A stretch of 64,000 nucleotides of DNA from Rhinopithecus roxellana (Eukaryota; Chordata; Mammalia; Primates; Cercopithecidae). The DNA lies in contig NC_044554.1 of the NCBI RefSeq assembly GCF_007565055.1, forward strand, positions 54,841,676-54,905,675. Direction: 5' to 3'. The notes under the pieces were generated by a model, which saw nothing but the letters and a program-made list of their open reading frames with translations, did not search any database and was not told the DNA's origin. Below, piece by piece: positions 20,578 through 31,317 of the stretch (position 1 is the stretch's first letter; each line of letters opens with the position of its first letter). The position numbers and the translations under genes are program-made.

Positions 20578-21825
20578 TGAAATCACCTTTGCAAAATTTT
20601 GACAGTAAGAGAATCTGACGTAGTTGAATCCATCTTGCTTCTAACCTCCAAGCTATCTTTAGTCATTCCTGGGCATAGACCAAGCTGACTTCGGGAGAAA
20701 TTTAGTGTATGGTTTAACCTTAAAGCAAGGATGATGCCCTTCCCCAAATGAAACCACCTTTGCAAAACTAATGAAAGTCCACAAGGTGAGGATTATGAGA
20801 TAGGGCTGAATTTGAAACTGCTGTTGCAAAATTGTAACTGAAACAGTAAGAAGATCTGACCTAACCAACTCCATGTGACCTCAAGCTGTCCTTGTTCATT
20901 CCTGGCTGTAGGCTGAACTAATTTTGGGAGGAATTTAGTTTGTAGTTTATAGTTTATAACAAAGACAATAACAGCCCTTTCCCAAAACAAACCCCATTCT
21001 TGGCTGGGGACTAGACTGCCTTTGTAGGACTAACAAGTTAGCCACAAGATTAGAAATTATGGTTTAGGAGTCATGCAGCTGGAGGCTACAAGATTCCGAC
21101 CCCCCTCAAATTGCTCCTGGGATAATATCACTATTGTAAAACCTGAGACCAGTGCTTTAGATATTCTGGAGCACCTGCACTTGATGGATCAGCTGGCCCC
21201 ACCCAGACTGATAAACTGGCTCATCTATCTGATCTTGTGGCTTCCACCCAGGAACTGACAGCGCCGGGGGACAGCTTCGACTCCCTATGATTTCATCTCT
21301 GACCCAGTCAATCAGGACTCCTGACTCGCTGGCCCCCCAAACCCACCAAATTATCCTTAAAAGCTCTGATCCCTGAATGCCTGAGGAGACTGATTTGACT
21401 AATAATAATTAAACTCCTGTCTCCCACACAGCTGGCTCTGTGTGCACTATTCTCTCCTGTCTTGCTAAATCAACTCTGTCTAGGCAGCAGGCAAGGTGAA
21501 CCTATTGGATGGTTACAAATTCTGTTAAAATGTGGGTATAGTTTCCATAATACCTTATTGCTCAGGAGTCATGTGGCCAGAGGCCACAAGATTTGTGACT
21601 TCCCCAATTACTCCTATAGATAACATCACTATTACAGAACCTAAGAGCAGTTATTTTGAGAGACCTTTCAGACTGACCCCATCGGAACTTGATTTGTGGC
21701 TCAACAGATCCTGTGGCCCCACTGAGGCAGACTCAGTGCATAAGAACCTTTTCCACACCCCTATAATTTCATCTCCAGCCAATCAACATTCCCCATTCCC
21801 TAGTCCTCTGAAATTAACAATTTCA
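20578..21825 (+). mobile_element. ERV1-type LTR interrupted by a second LTR
   Basis: The outer LTR is in two parts, 20578-20812 and 21518-21825. Both match the copy at 59237-60310 in the same order (gcctttgcaaaa..., attgctcaggagtcatgtgg..., tttcatctccagccaatca). Its 3' end is lost against an Alu at 21828. The family is not named with confidence. Confidence 0.75.
20813..21517 (+). mobile_element. Solo LTR nested in a related LTR
   Basis: A 705 bp solo LTR starting TG (tgaaactgctgttgc) and ending CA (ggatggttaca), flanked by the 4 bp duplication AATT (20809-20812 and 21518-21521), as expected for a gammaretrovirus-like ERV. It has a polyadenylation signal in aataataattaaact near 21399-21413. 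A related minus-strand copy is at 39441-40494. Confidence 0.88.
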
Positions 21826-21827
21826 TT

Positions 21828-21962
21828 ATTTTTTGTTGAGATGGGAGTCTCACCATTTTGCCCAGGCTGGTCTTGAACTCCTAGACTCAAGCAATTGCAG
21901 TCTTCCCAGCTTGGCCTATCAAAGCATTGGGATTATAGGCATGAGCCATCCTGCTTGGTCTC
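21828..21962 (-). mobile_element. Alu fragment
   Basis: 5' part of a minus-strand Alu (gagatgggagtctcaccattttgccc to catcctgcttggtc). Confidence 0.85.
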
Positions 21963-22196
21963 ATAATTCGATTTTTATCATTTTGCTTCTTCCAACTTCT
22001 TGTTCTGCTGATCTTAAATTAGTAATATGCTTTTACCAAGTCATCTGCTTCTCGACCATAATAGTCCTGGAAATCCTCATGATGGTAATGTCATTAATTA
22101 ATGATGATAATGACATTAATGTCAGTTAAATTGACAATTATACCTATCCCTTCAGTTTTTAGCAGTCAAGTCTTTCCCCTAAAACTCTAAAGCTAC
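21963..22196. other. Unassigned sequence
   Basis: Contains the short near-palindrome aatgtcattaatta / aatgacattaatgtc near 22088-22128; nothing else recognised. Confidence 0.5.
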
Positions 22197-22412
22197 TTTT
22201 TGGAGTCTCGCTGTGTCACCAGGCTGGAGTGCAGTAGTGTGATCTAGGCTCACTGCAACCTTCACCTCCCAGATTCAAGAGATTCTCCTGCCTCAGTCTC
22301 CTGAGTAGCTGGGACTACAGGTGCATGCCACCATGGCCACCTAATTTTTGTATTTTTAGTAGAGATGGGGTTTCACCATGTTGGCCAAGATGGTCTCGAT
22401 CTCTTGATCTTG
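22197..22412 (-). mobile_element. 5'-truncated Alu
   Basis: Minus-strand Alu ending at gatctcttgatct, lacking the first ~60 bp of the element. Flanked by aagctacttttt (22188-22199 and 22411-22422), so the truncation happened at insertion. Confidence 0.9.
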
Positions 22413-22867
22413 AAGCTACTTTTTGATGTTTCTTCAAGGAAATCCAATATCTGGTCTGTGGCTTATACAATGCCATCAGGCAACTCTCAGGTGAGAAACA
22501 GACACTACTTGTTGATAACAAGACTTGAGTTAATATTTTAGAGTAAATTACAATAACAGAATGGAGAACAGTGGAATCACTGTTGAAGTAAAGTATGTAT
22601 GTACATGGGTTTGCCTAAATATTTCATAAGTACTTAGGTCTATGATGGTCACGGACAATGAAGAGACTCACAAATATCCAGGACCTTACCATAAATTCTG
22701 TAAAGTATGTATCATGATCTATAATAAATAATAAAGGCATTTAAAATCTAAAAATGAATCTTTTCAGAAGTAATTTTGTTCATAGTTCTTGAACATTAAT
22801 GTCAGTAAGCCTCTACCATCCTGAAAAGACATACAATTACTAAAACATATTCATGTTAACAACAAAT
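22413..22867. other. Unassigned sequence
   Basis: No gene or repeat recognised. Confidence 0.5.
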
Positions 22868-23134
22868 TGCCTTAGTTCATTTGGTCTGCTCTAAACAAAC
22901 ACCATAACTGCATAGCTTAACAACAACAGAAATTTATTTCTCCCAGTTCCGGAGACTAGGAAGTTCAAGGTCAAGGAACTGGCAGACGTAGTGTCTGGCA
23001 AGGGTTTGCTTTCTGATTCATGAAGCACGTTTTTGCTGTGTCCTTACAGGGTGGAAGGGATAAGCTAGTTATCTGAAGTCTCTCTTTTTAAATTTTTTAT
23101 TTATTTAGTTTTAAAATTTATTGCTATTTTTTAG

Positions 23135-23411
23135 CTGAGTTCTTGCTTTGTTACCCAGGCTAGAGTACAGTGGCACAATCACAGCTCACTGCAGGCTTGA
23201 ACTCCTGGGCTCCAATGATCCTCCCATGTTAGTCTCCCGAGTAGCTGGGACCACAGCTATGTGCCACCATGCTTGGCTAATTTTATTTTTTGTAGAGAGA
23301 GGGTTTCACTGTGTTCCTCAGGCTGTCTTGCATTCCTGGGCTCAAGCAATCCTCCTGCTTTGGCCTCCCGAAATGCTGGGATTACAGGCATGAGCCACCA
23401 AGTCAGGCCAG
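23135..23411 (-). mobile_element. Alu
   Basis: Minus-strand Alu in the MLT1 LTR. Confidence 0.9.
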
Positions 23412-23456
23412 TCTCTCTCTCAAAAAAAAAAAAAAAAAAAAAAAACAAAAAAAAAA
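23412..23456. repeat. A-rich tract
   Basis: About 35 A interrupted by single C, following tctctctct. Probably the poly(A) of a plus-strand insertion or slippage product. Confidence 0.8.
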
Positions 23457-23464
23457 CTTACTTT

Positions 23465-23585
23465 TATTATTTAGAGACGGGATCTTGCTTTTGCCCAGTC
23501 TGGTCTCTAACTTCTCAGCTCAAGTGATGCCCCCAACTGAGGCTCCTGAGTAGCTATGACTGCAGGCATGCGCCATACAGCCCCA
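23465..23585 (-). mobile_element. Alu fragment
   Basis: Right-arm portion (gagacgggatcttgctttt to catgcgccatacagcccc). Confidence 0.8.
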
Positions 23586-23758
23586 CTTCTGGGGTCTTTT
23601 TTATAGCCTCACTAGTCCCAACTATGAGGGCTCTGCCCTTTATAACCTAATAAATCTCCTGAAGGCTCCACCCCCTAATACCATCACCTTGGGGGTTAGG
23701 ATTTCAACATAGGAATTTTGGGGGGAACTCAAAGATTCAAAGCATAGCGCAAATTATC

Positions 23759-23936
23759 TACAAAATTAACTCCTTGAGCACCCCTTTTTGGTCTGACAGC
23801 TTTCTCCACGTTCTGGTATCAAAAAACAGGATGGCTCTGTTAATACAGTTGAGCTAATTTAGAACATATGGACCATCCTTGAATCATGTAGGTGGACATT
23901 CACATGTGAATGTTTTATTCACCAGATATTATTTGT
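23759..23936. other. Unassigned sequence
   Basis: Flank of the MLT1 LTR, with a (TG)n run at 23937-23954 next to it. Confidence 0.5.
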
Positions 23937-23945
23937 GTTTGTGTG

Positions 23946-24234
23946 TGTGTGTGTGACAAGGTCTTGCTCTGTCAACCAAGCTGGAATGTGATCATGGCTT
24001 ACTGCAGCCTTGACCTCTCAGGCTCAAGTGATCTTCCCACCTCAGCCTCCCAAGAAGTTGGAAGTACAGGTGCATGCCACCACACCTGGCTAATTTCTGT
24101 ATTTTCTATAGAGACAGGGTCTCACTGTATTGCCCGGGCTGGTCTTGAATTTCTGGGTTCAAGCAATCTTCCAGCCGCAGCCTCCCACCAATGTGTTGAG
24201 ATTACAAGCAGGAGCCACTGCATCCGGCCCCACC
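23946..24234 (-). mobile_element. Alu
   Basis: Minus-strand Alu after a (TGTG)n tail. The target caccagatatt is repeated at 23920s and 24231. Confidence 0.92.
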
Positions 24235-24267
24235 AGATATTCTCAACATTGACATTGTTTCGATCTT

Positions 24268-24560
24268 TTTTTTTTGAGACGGAGTCTCAGTTTGTTGTTG
24301 CCCTGGCTGGAGTGCAATGGTATGATCTTGGCTCACTGCAACCTCCATCTTCCAGGTTCAAGTGATTCTTCCACCTCAGCCTCCCAAGTAGCTGGGATTA
24401 CAGGCACCTGCCATCATGCCCGGCTAATTTTTGTATTTTTGTAGAGACTGGGTTTCACTATGTCGGCCAGGCTGGTCTGGAACTCCTGACCTCAGGTGAT
24501 CCACCTGCCTCTGCCTACCAAAGTACTGGGATTACAGGCGTGAGCCCCTGCTCCTGACCA
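24268..24560 (-). mobile_element. Alu
   Basis: Full minus-strand Alu (gagacggagtctcagttt to gagcccctgctcctgacc). Confidence 0.93.
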
Positions 24561-25124
24561 AAACGTTGATTTTTTAAAACATTAATAATAATGTTTTGTG
24601 GTATGTTCAAATATAAAATAAAAATATTTGTTAAAGTATGTGTGGCAACTGGCATAAATGAAACAAATGGGATTTAAGATCTTTATATTGAACAGGAAGA
24701 AGAGAAAAGCATTGATTAAAACTAGGCTTTGATAATTGAAGAATGCTTATTGGCATTCAAGGGAAAACATGAAAATAATAATGGTGTGTAGAGGCAAAAC
24801 GGACTTACAAAAATTGATCAAACCTAAAACCAAAAGAAGTCAAGAAAATAGAGAAAATAAACATAAAACTAATGGAAAATAGAACCTGTAAAATAAGAAT
24901 GTAGGTCTAACCCCAAATATATTAGTATTATAATTATATTAAAATAAAATGGACTTCTTCTGTTTTTAGTAAGTTTTTAAGCCACCATACTTTGGAATTT
25001 AAAAAAATAGTACATATCTGTGTTTTGGGGGAATGGAATTAATATTTATTTAATCATTTTATTAGGCTAAATTAATATTGATCCCAAAACTTGATAATGA
25101 CAATACAAGAAAGGAAAATAACAA
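24561..25124. other. Unassigned AT-rich sequence
   Basis: No feature supported. Confidence 0.5.
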
Positions 25125-25295
25125 ATCTTATTTTTTAAACGTTTAATTTTGAAATAATTAGCATAAGAAATTTCAAAGGCACATACAGGGAAGCTCTGTG
25201 CAGCCTTCACCCAGGATCTTCCAATTATAACATCTGTCATAACTATAGTACAATATCAAAACCAGAAAGTTGACATTGGTACTCTGATGGAAAAA
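25125..25295 (-). mobile_element. Old L1 (L1ME-like) 3' piece
   Basis: The inverse of an ancient L1 3' region is visible: cttcacccaggatcttccaa and tagtacaatatcaaaaccag, then gttgacattggtac. Confidence 0.7.
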
Positions 25296-25324
25296 AATAA
25301 TGTTTGAGATAAGAAAAAAAAAAA

Positions 25325-25620
25325 AAGTGGGCAGGGTATGGTGGCTCATGCCTGTAATCCAAGCACTTTGGGAGGCCGAGGTGGGTGGATCACCTGAGGT
25401 CAGGAGTTTGAGACCAGCCTGACCAACATGAAGAAACCCTGTCTCTACTAAAAATAGAAAAAATTAGCCGGGCATGGTGGTGCATGCCTGTAACTCCAGC
25501 TACTCGGGAGGCTGAGGAAGAATTGCCTGAACCCAGGAGCCAAAGGTAGCAGTGAGCTGAGATCGCGCCATTGCACTCCAGCCTGGGCAACAAGAGCGAA
25601 ACTCTGTCTCAAAAATAAAT
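25325..25620 (+). mobile_element. Alu
   Basis: Full Alu with a small deletion in the right arm (gaggaagaattgcc). Confidence 0.93.
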
Positions 25621-25639
25621 ATTTTTAAAAAGTGTTTTT

Positions 25640-26240
25640 CCTACTTGTACACTCAATACTTGACACTGAACACTTCTTATACCAGATGTGTGCGGGATTT
25701 TTCCCTCACACCAAGCAATTCTCCAGTGGACACCAGCTGAACGTCCCATAATGTAACTTGATTCTGACACTAATTCCCTGGAGTTAGAGTCACAGTCCAT
25801 AAGTTAAGGAAAACTGCTTCCACTTCAGACACCAATTCCAAACCCTAGGTCGTGACCTGTTCTTCTGACCAACCAAAATTGGGGGTTCATATGATCTCCT
25901 CCTTGGGTTCAGTTAGTTTGTGATAGTGGTTCACAGAACTTAGAGAAATACTTACATTAACCAGTTTATTATATGAATAAATAATATAGTAAAGGACAAG
26001 ATGAACAGCCAGATGGGAGAGATGCACAAGGCAAGGTGAGTGGGAAGGAGCACAGAGCTTCCATACTCTCTCTGGAGGCACCACCCACCAGGAAGCAGCA
26101 CAGAGCTTCCATACTCTCCCCGGAGGCACCACCCTCCAGGTACCACCACATGTTCAACAATCTGGAACCTCTTTAGACTCTGTCCTTTTGGGATTTTATG
26201 GAGGATTCATGACCTAGGCACAGTTTATTCAATCAGGACC
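25640..26240 (-). repeat. Old interspersed repeat (LTR-like, unnamed)
   Basis: Text typical of a common mammalian medium-reiteration repeat is present (gttcagttagtttg, cacagaacttagagaaatac, accagtttattat, gatgaacagccagatg, ttttatggaggattcatgacctagg). I do not assign the family. Its middle carries the minisatellite at 26048-26142. Its right end joins HERV9 leader sequence at about 26240. Confidence 0.6.
26048..26142 (+). repeat. 46-47 bp minisatellite, two units
   Basis: Units start agcacagagcttccatactc and end ggaggcaccacccaccagg / ccctccagg, followed by ccacatgttcaacaatct. The same units recur at 28830-28960 beyond the LTR12. Confidence 0.9.
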
Positions 26241-27301
26241 CTGCTGATTGGAATAGTTGCACTCACCGATGCACCAGCAGAAACACTAGTTTTCCTCTTA
26301 GACCACAAAGAGGACCAAGGAATGTTGGATTTAGTGGCCCTTACCAACACATTCTCAAAAACCTGTTAGAGTCCTAAGCATTCTCCTGTTAGTATTGGGA
26401 CTTTACGCCTGTCCTATAAAGATGTTATGCCCCAAAAATGGGTGGAGGGCCATACCCTAAGGGAGGGAAGGGATATCCAGAGTTGGAAGAGTGATGCCTT
26501 TTGTCCACACTTACAAGAATAGGAAGGATACAATTTCTGAGGCTCCCCATATCCTAGCTTCAGGAATAGCTTTTGTTAGGCCTGCCTGTCTGAGGAGGGA
26601 TCCTAAAATTCCAGATAGTCCCCTCTATGATGGGGGCTTTGGGCAAAATTTACGTCTTTCTGATTGGTGAGCCTGGGTACATAAAGAAGGTAACAGAGTC
26701 CTGGAGTTTATACTAGAAATCATTCTTACAGGAGAAACTAGAAAGACATCAGAGACAGGGAGTGATTTTTAGAAGTGGGCCTAGCCTTGGAGAAGAGAGA
26801 CATGAGGAAGTTTGTCTGACAGGCATCAGGACCCAGGAGGCAAGGGTCAGGGTATATAGAACAGATGGGCGAGTCTCGCTTGGGCAACATGACTTTGAGA
26901 GTTCGCTCATGGCCGCAGGGTCAACCAACTTCTTTTTGGGACCCCAGAGCTCAATGGCTTTCCTCTTTGTCAACTCTCGGCTCAGCCCAGAAGTACAGGA
27001 AAAGCGGAAGCTGGTTTCAGGCAAACCAATGCTCCCAACTCTGAAGATTCGGGTGTTGTTAGCCCTTTCCCAGAAAGCCTGACACCCGTGTCTTCAGTCC
27101 AGTGGCCGCACTAGTCGCTTTTAACTGGCTGACAGGTGCCCAGTATTTAGCCTCCAAATTCTAAGAAAAAATAGGACAGAATAGCAAGCAAAAGGGGTCC
27201 AATGGTACTCACTGCTTGGCGATAGGCGATAGATAGGCTCATGGCTTCGTGATAGTCTCACCTCTGGGTGATAGGCAATAGTCCCTTTGTGGTTGCCAAA
27301 A
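26241..27301 (-). mobile_element. HERV9 (ERV9) internal leader, truncated
   Basis: Directly downstream, in element sense, of the LTR12 end comes a primer site and then about 1 kb of leader, with the (gataggc)n-like stretch at 27222-27275. No gag, pol or env reading frame is present. The internal region breaks off near 26240 in the unnamed repeat. An endogenous retroviral relic, non-coding here. Confidence 0.72.
27281..27298 (-). other. Retroviral primer-binding site, tRNA-Arg type
   Basis: The minus strand reads tggcaaccacaaagggac directly after the LTR end, differing from the tRNA-Arg 3' end by CpG-type changes. This is the known ERV9 primer class. Confidence 0.75.
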
Positions 27302-28829
27302 TGTGTTTGGAATTGGTGGGTTCTTGGGCTTGCTGACTTCAAGAATGAAGCCATGGACCCTTGCAGTGTTACAGTTCTTAAAGATGGTGTCTCTGGAGTT
27401 TGTTCCTTCAGATGTTTAGATGTGTCTGCAGTTTTTTCCTTCTGGTATGTTCGTGGTCTCACTGACTTCAGGAGTGAAGCTGCAGACCTTCGTGGTGAGT
27501 GTTAAAGCTCATAAAGGTGGCCTGTCTGGAGTTGTTCATTTCTCCCAGTGGGTTCATGGTCTCACTAGCTTCAGGAGTGAAGCTGCAGACCCTCGTGGTG
27601 AGTGTTACAGCTCATAAAGGCCGGTGGACCCAAAGAGCGAACAGCAACATTTATTGTAAGGAGCGAAAGAACAAAGCTTCCACAGCGTGCAACAGGACCC
27701 AACCAGGTGGCCACTGCTGGCTTGGGTAGCCTGCTTTTATTCCCTTATCTGACCCCACCCACATCCTGGTGATTGGTCCATTTTACAGAGAGCTGATTGG
27801 TCCATTTTACAGAGAACTGATTGGTCTGTATTGACAGAGTGCCAATTGGTGCATTTACAGTCCCTGAGCTAGACACAGAGTGCTGATTGGTGTGTTTACA
27901 ATCCTTTAGCTAGACACTGAGTGTTAGACAGAAAAGTTCTCCAAGTACCCCCCAGATTAGCTAGATACAGAGTGCTGATTGGTGCATCCACAAACCCTGA
28001 GCTAGACAGAGTGCTGATTGGTGCATATACAATCCTCCAGCTAGACATAAAAGTTCTCCAAGTCCCCACCAGGTTAGCTAGACACAGAGTGCTGATTGGT
28101 GCATCCACAAAGGACCAAGCTAGACACAGAGTATTGATTAGTGCATATACAATCCTCTATCTAGACATAAAAGTTCTCCAAGTCCCCACCTGACTAGGAG
28201 CCCAGCTGGCTCCGCCTAGCGCATGCCACACTGGGGCCATGGGCAGAGCTGCCCCTCAATCCCATGCTGCGCGCTGGCACTTCTCATCCCTTGGGCAGTC
28301 AGTGGGACTGGGCTTCATGGAGCAGGAGGTGGCGCCTGTCGGGGAGGCTCGGGTTGCGCGGAAGCCCACAGGGAAGGGCAGGGCTTGGGCATGGCGAACT
28401 GCAGATCCTGAGCCCTGCCCCCCCCCGGGAGGCGACTGAGACCTGATGAGAATTCAAGCGCCGCATGGGCAGGCCAGCAGTGCTGGGGGACCCGGTGCAC
28501 CCTCTGCAGCTGGTGGCCCAGGTGCTAAGCCCCTCACTGCCTGGGGTTGGCAGCACCAGCTGGCTGCTCTGAGTGCGGGGCCCCCGAGCTGGCATCCACC
28601 CAGAACTTGCACTGGCCTGTGAGCACGGCTCACAGCCCCAGTTCCCGACCGCACCTCTCCCTCCACACTTCCCTGCAAGCAGAGGTAGCCGGCTTCAGCC
28701 TTGGCCAGCCCAGAGAGGGGCTCCCACAGTGCAGTGGTGGGCTGAAGGGCTCCTCAAGCGCTGCCAGAGTGGACGTCAAGGCCAAGGAGGCACTGAGAGC
28801 AAGGGTTGCTAGCATGTTGTCACTTCTCA
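27302..28829 (-). mobile_element. LTR12 (ERV9 LTR), full length
   Basis: The minus strand begins tgagaagtgacaacatgcta at 28829 and ends ccaattccaaacaca at 27302, 1528 bp. In element order it holds a GC-rich U3 5' part (28210-28829), a tandem enhancer array with CCAAT boxes (27770-28200), a TATA-like box near 27737-27745, R with a polyadenylation signal (acaataaatgttg at 27646-27658), and a U5 built of three similar ~80 bp units (about 27320, 27445, 27550). Flanked left by HERV9 leader, right by the minisatellite. Confidence 0.88.
27729..28200 (-). promoter_or_regulatory. LTR12 U3 enhancer/promoter with CCAAT array
   Basis: On the minus strand there are about eight CCAAT motifs in units (agctagac...gcaccaatcagcactctg) and one decayed unit. 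They are followed by gtgggtggggtcagataagggaataaaagcag, which contains GATA and TATA-like boxes. ERV9 LTRs are known promoters using NF-Y and GATA sites. Transcription would run leftward into the leader. Activity is inferred, not shown. Confidence 0.65.
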
Positions 28830-28984
28830 CTTTCATACTCTCTACCGAGGCACCACCCTCCAGGAAGGTGCACAGAGCTTTCATACTCTCTCTGGAGGCA
28901 CCACCCTCCAGGAAAGAGCACAGAGGTTCCATACTCTTTACAGAGGCACCACCCACCAGGCACCACTACATGTTCAACAATCTG
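28830..28984 (+). repeat. 46-47 bp minisatellite, about 2.7 units, second copy
   Basis: A partial unit abuts the LTR12 end, then two full units. The same flank as the left copy follows (cactacatgttcaacaatct). Confidence 0.9.
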
Positions 28985-28987
28985 AAG

Positions 28988-29040
28988 TTGGCCTCTCAAA
29001 GTGTTGGGATTACAGGCATGAGTCACCACACCCGGCCTGT
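28988..29040 (-). mobile_element. Alu 5' fragment
   Basis: About 50 bp of Alu start (ggcctctcaaagtgttggg to cacacccggcc). Confidence 0.85.
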
Positions 29041-29065
29041 TTATTTTCAACATAGAGGAATGCAA

Positions 29066-29205
29066 TTGTGCCAGGTGCGGTGGCTCACACTTGTAATCCC
29101 AGCACTTTGGGAGGCTAAGGCAGGAAGAGATTGCTTGAGGCCAGAAGTTTGAGATTGGTCTGGTCAGCATAATGAGGCCCCATCTCAACAACAAAAAAAT
29201 TTTTT
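29066..29205 (+). mobile_element. Alu left-arm monomer
   Basis: gccaggtgcggtggctcac to ccccatctcaac, with a mixed A/T tail. Confidence 0.88.
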
Positions 29206-30439
29206 TTAAATAAAGAAACACAGTTGATTTTTGTGTGTCAATTTTGTATCCTGCAAGCTTACTGAACTCATTTATTAGCTCTAGGAGGCTTTTCTTGTTT
29301 GTAGGCTCCTTGGTATTTTCTACATAGGCAGTAATATTGTCTACAAATAGAGACAGCTTTATTTCTTCCTTCCCAATCTGTATGCCTCTTATTTCTTTTT
29401 CTTCCCTATTGTTATGAAGAAAAACCTCCAATACTGTTGAATAAGAGTGATGAGAGTGGACCTCTTTGTCTTCTTCCCAATCTTAGGGGAAAAAAACACC
29501 CAGTCTTTCACAATTAATTATGCGAACTGTAGATATTCTGTAAAGGGTCTTTATACGGTTGAGAAAATTTTCCTCTAGTTCTACTGTGTTAGGAGTTTTT
29601 ATCACGAATGGGCGTTGAATTTTGTGAAATGTTCCACATCAATTGATGTGATGTAATTTGCTTCTTTAGCCTGTTGATATAATAGATTACATTAATTTTC
29701 AAGTATTGAATAAGCCATGCATACCTAGGACAAACCCTCCTTGCTTGTAGTGTATTTTTCTTTCTATACACTGTTGTACTTCCTTTGCTAATGTTGAGAA
29801 TTTTTTCACCTATGCCAATGAGTGATGTACGTCTTTAGTTTCCTTTTTTTTGTGCTGTCTTTGTCTGGTGTTATCAGGATAATACAGGCCTCATAAAACA
29901 CTTGAGAAATGTTTCTATCTCTTCTGTTTTTTGGAACAGTTTGTGAAAATTGATATTGCTTCTTTTTTGAGTGTTTGGTAAAGTTCTCCAGTGAAACTGG
30001 GCATTGAGATTTCTTTTCTGAGAGCTTTTAAATTGTAAATTCAATTTCTGTAAGAGCTGTAGATCTACTAAGGTTATCTTTTTTTTTTTTAATAGATTAT
30101 TGGGGTACAGGTGGTATTTGGTTACATGAGTAAGTTCTTTAGTGGTGATTTTTGAGATCCTGGTGCACCCATCACCCAAGCAGTATGCACTGCACCATAT
30201 TTGTAGTCTTTTATCCCTCGTCCCGCTCCCATCCTTCTCCCCAAATCCCCAAAGTCCATTGTATCATTCTTATGCCTTTGCATTCTCATAGTCTACCTCC
30301 CACATATCAGTGAGAACACACGATGTTTGGTTTTCCATTCCTGAGTTATTTCACTTAGAATAATAGTCTCCAATCTCATCCAGATCACTGCGAATGCCAT
30401 TAATTCATTTCTTTTTATGGCTCAGTAGTAGTCCATCAT

Positions 30440-30455
30440 ATATATATATATATAT
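30440..30455. repeat. (AT)n
   Basis: Short atatatatatat run in the L1 3' UTR. Confidence 0.9.
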
Positions 30456-31004
30456 TCAGGTATATTTTTCACGTAATGACTTATTTTCCTCTGGGTAAAT
30501 ACCCAGTAGTGGGATTACTAGATCAAATGGCAGTTCTATTTTTAGTACTTTAAGGAATCTCCTTACTGTTTTCCATAGTGGCTGTGTACTAGTTTACATT
30601 CCCACCAGCAATGCAGAAGTATTCCTGATTGCCACATCCACACCAACATCTACCATTTATTGATTTTTTGATTATGGTCATTCTTGCAGGAGCAAGGTGG
30701 TATGGCATTGCGGTTTTGGTTTGCAGTTCCCTGATCATTAGTGATGTTGAGCATTTTTTCATATGTGTGTTTGCCATTTGTATATCTTCCTTTGAGAATT
30801 GTCTATTCGTGTCCTTAGCCCACTTTTTGATGGGATTGTTTGTCTTTTTCTTGCTGATTTGTTTGAGTTCATTGTGATTCTGGATATGAATCCTTGGTCA
30901 GATGTATAGATTGTGAAGATTTTCTCCCACTCTGTGGGTTGTCTTTTTATTCTGCTGACTCCTTTTGCTGTGCAAAAGCTCTTTAATTAGGTCCCAGTTA
31001 TTTG

Positions 31005-31007
31005 TTT

Positions 31008-31038
<31 letters not shown>

Positions 31039-31317
31039 TTATTTATTGAGACAGAGTCTTGCTCTGTCACCCAGGCTGGAGTGCAGTGGTGCAATCTCGG
31101 CTCACTGCAACCTCCACTTCCCAGGTTCAAGCAATTCTCCTGTCTCAGTCTCCCGAGTAGCTGGGATTATAGGTGTGCGACACCACGCCTGGCTAATTTT
31201 TGAATTCTTAGTAGAGACGGCATTTCACTATGTTGGTCAGGCTGGTCTCGAACTCCTGACCTCATGATCTTCCTCCCAAAGTACTGGGATTACAGTCATG
31301 AGCCACAGCGCCTGGCT
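31005..31317 (-). mobile_element. Alu with (TTTA)n tail
   Basis: Minus-strand Alu; its tail has become a tttatttatttattt microsatellite at 31005-31045. Confidence 0.93.

Larger units (their letters stand above)
22868..23758 (-). mobile_element. MLT1-type MaLR LTR
   Basis: The inverse of MLT1 is recognisable: ttaacaacaacagaaatttatttctcccagttccggagac at its left part and ggggttaggatttcaacataggaattttgggggg at its right part. It is split by Alus at 23135 and 23465. Confidence 0.8.

Noticed and set aside
22088..22128. Palindrome-like aatgtcattaatta...aatgacattaatgtc
   Set aside because: Short, AT-rich and without further support as a regulatory site or terminator.
26040..26369. 109-codon frame with internal repeats (SSTELPYS-type)
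   Set aside because: It is the translation of the 46-47 bp minisatellite and of HERV9 leader. No known protein; unit length is not a constant multiple of three across both arrays.
27770..28200. Evenly spaced repeats resembling a CRISPR array
   Set aside because: Units are directly adjacent, degenerate LTR enhancer repeats with CCAAT boxes, in a primate genome. There are no spacers.
28200..28830. CpG-rich stretch resembling a gene promoter island
   Set aside because: It is the U3 part of LTR12. No host exon or splice structure is next to it.
28547..29152. 201-codon GC-rich frame near 28.5 kb that looks gene-like
   Set aside because: It lies on the opposite strand of LTR12 U3, continues into the minisatellite and ends in an Alu. 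GC content comes from the LTR, not from coding constraint.
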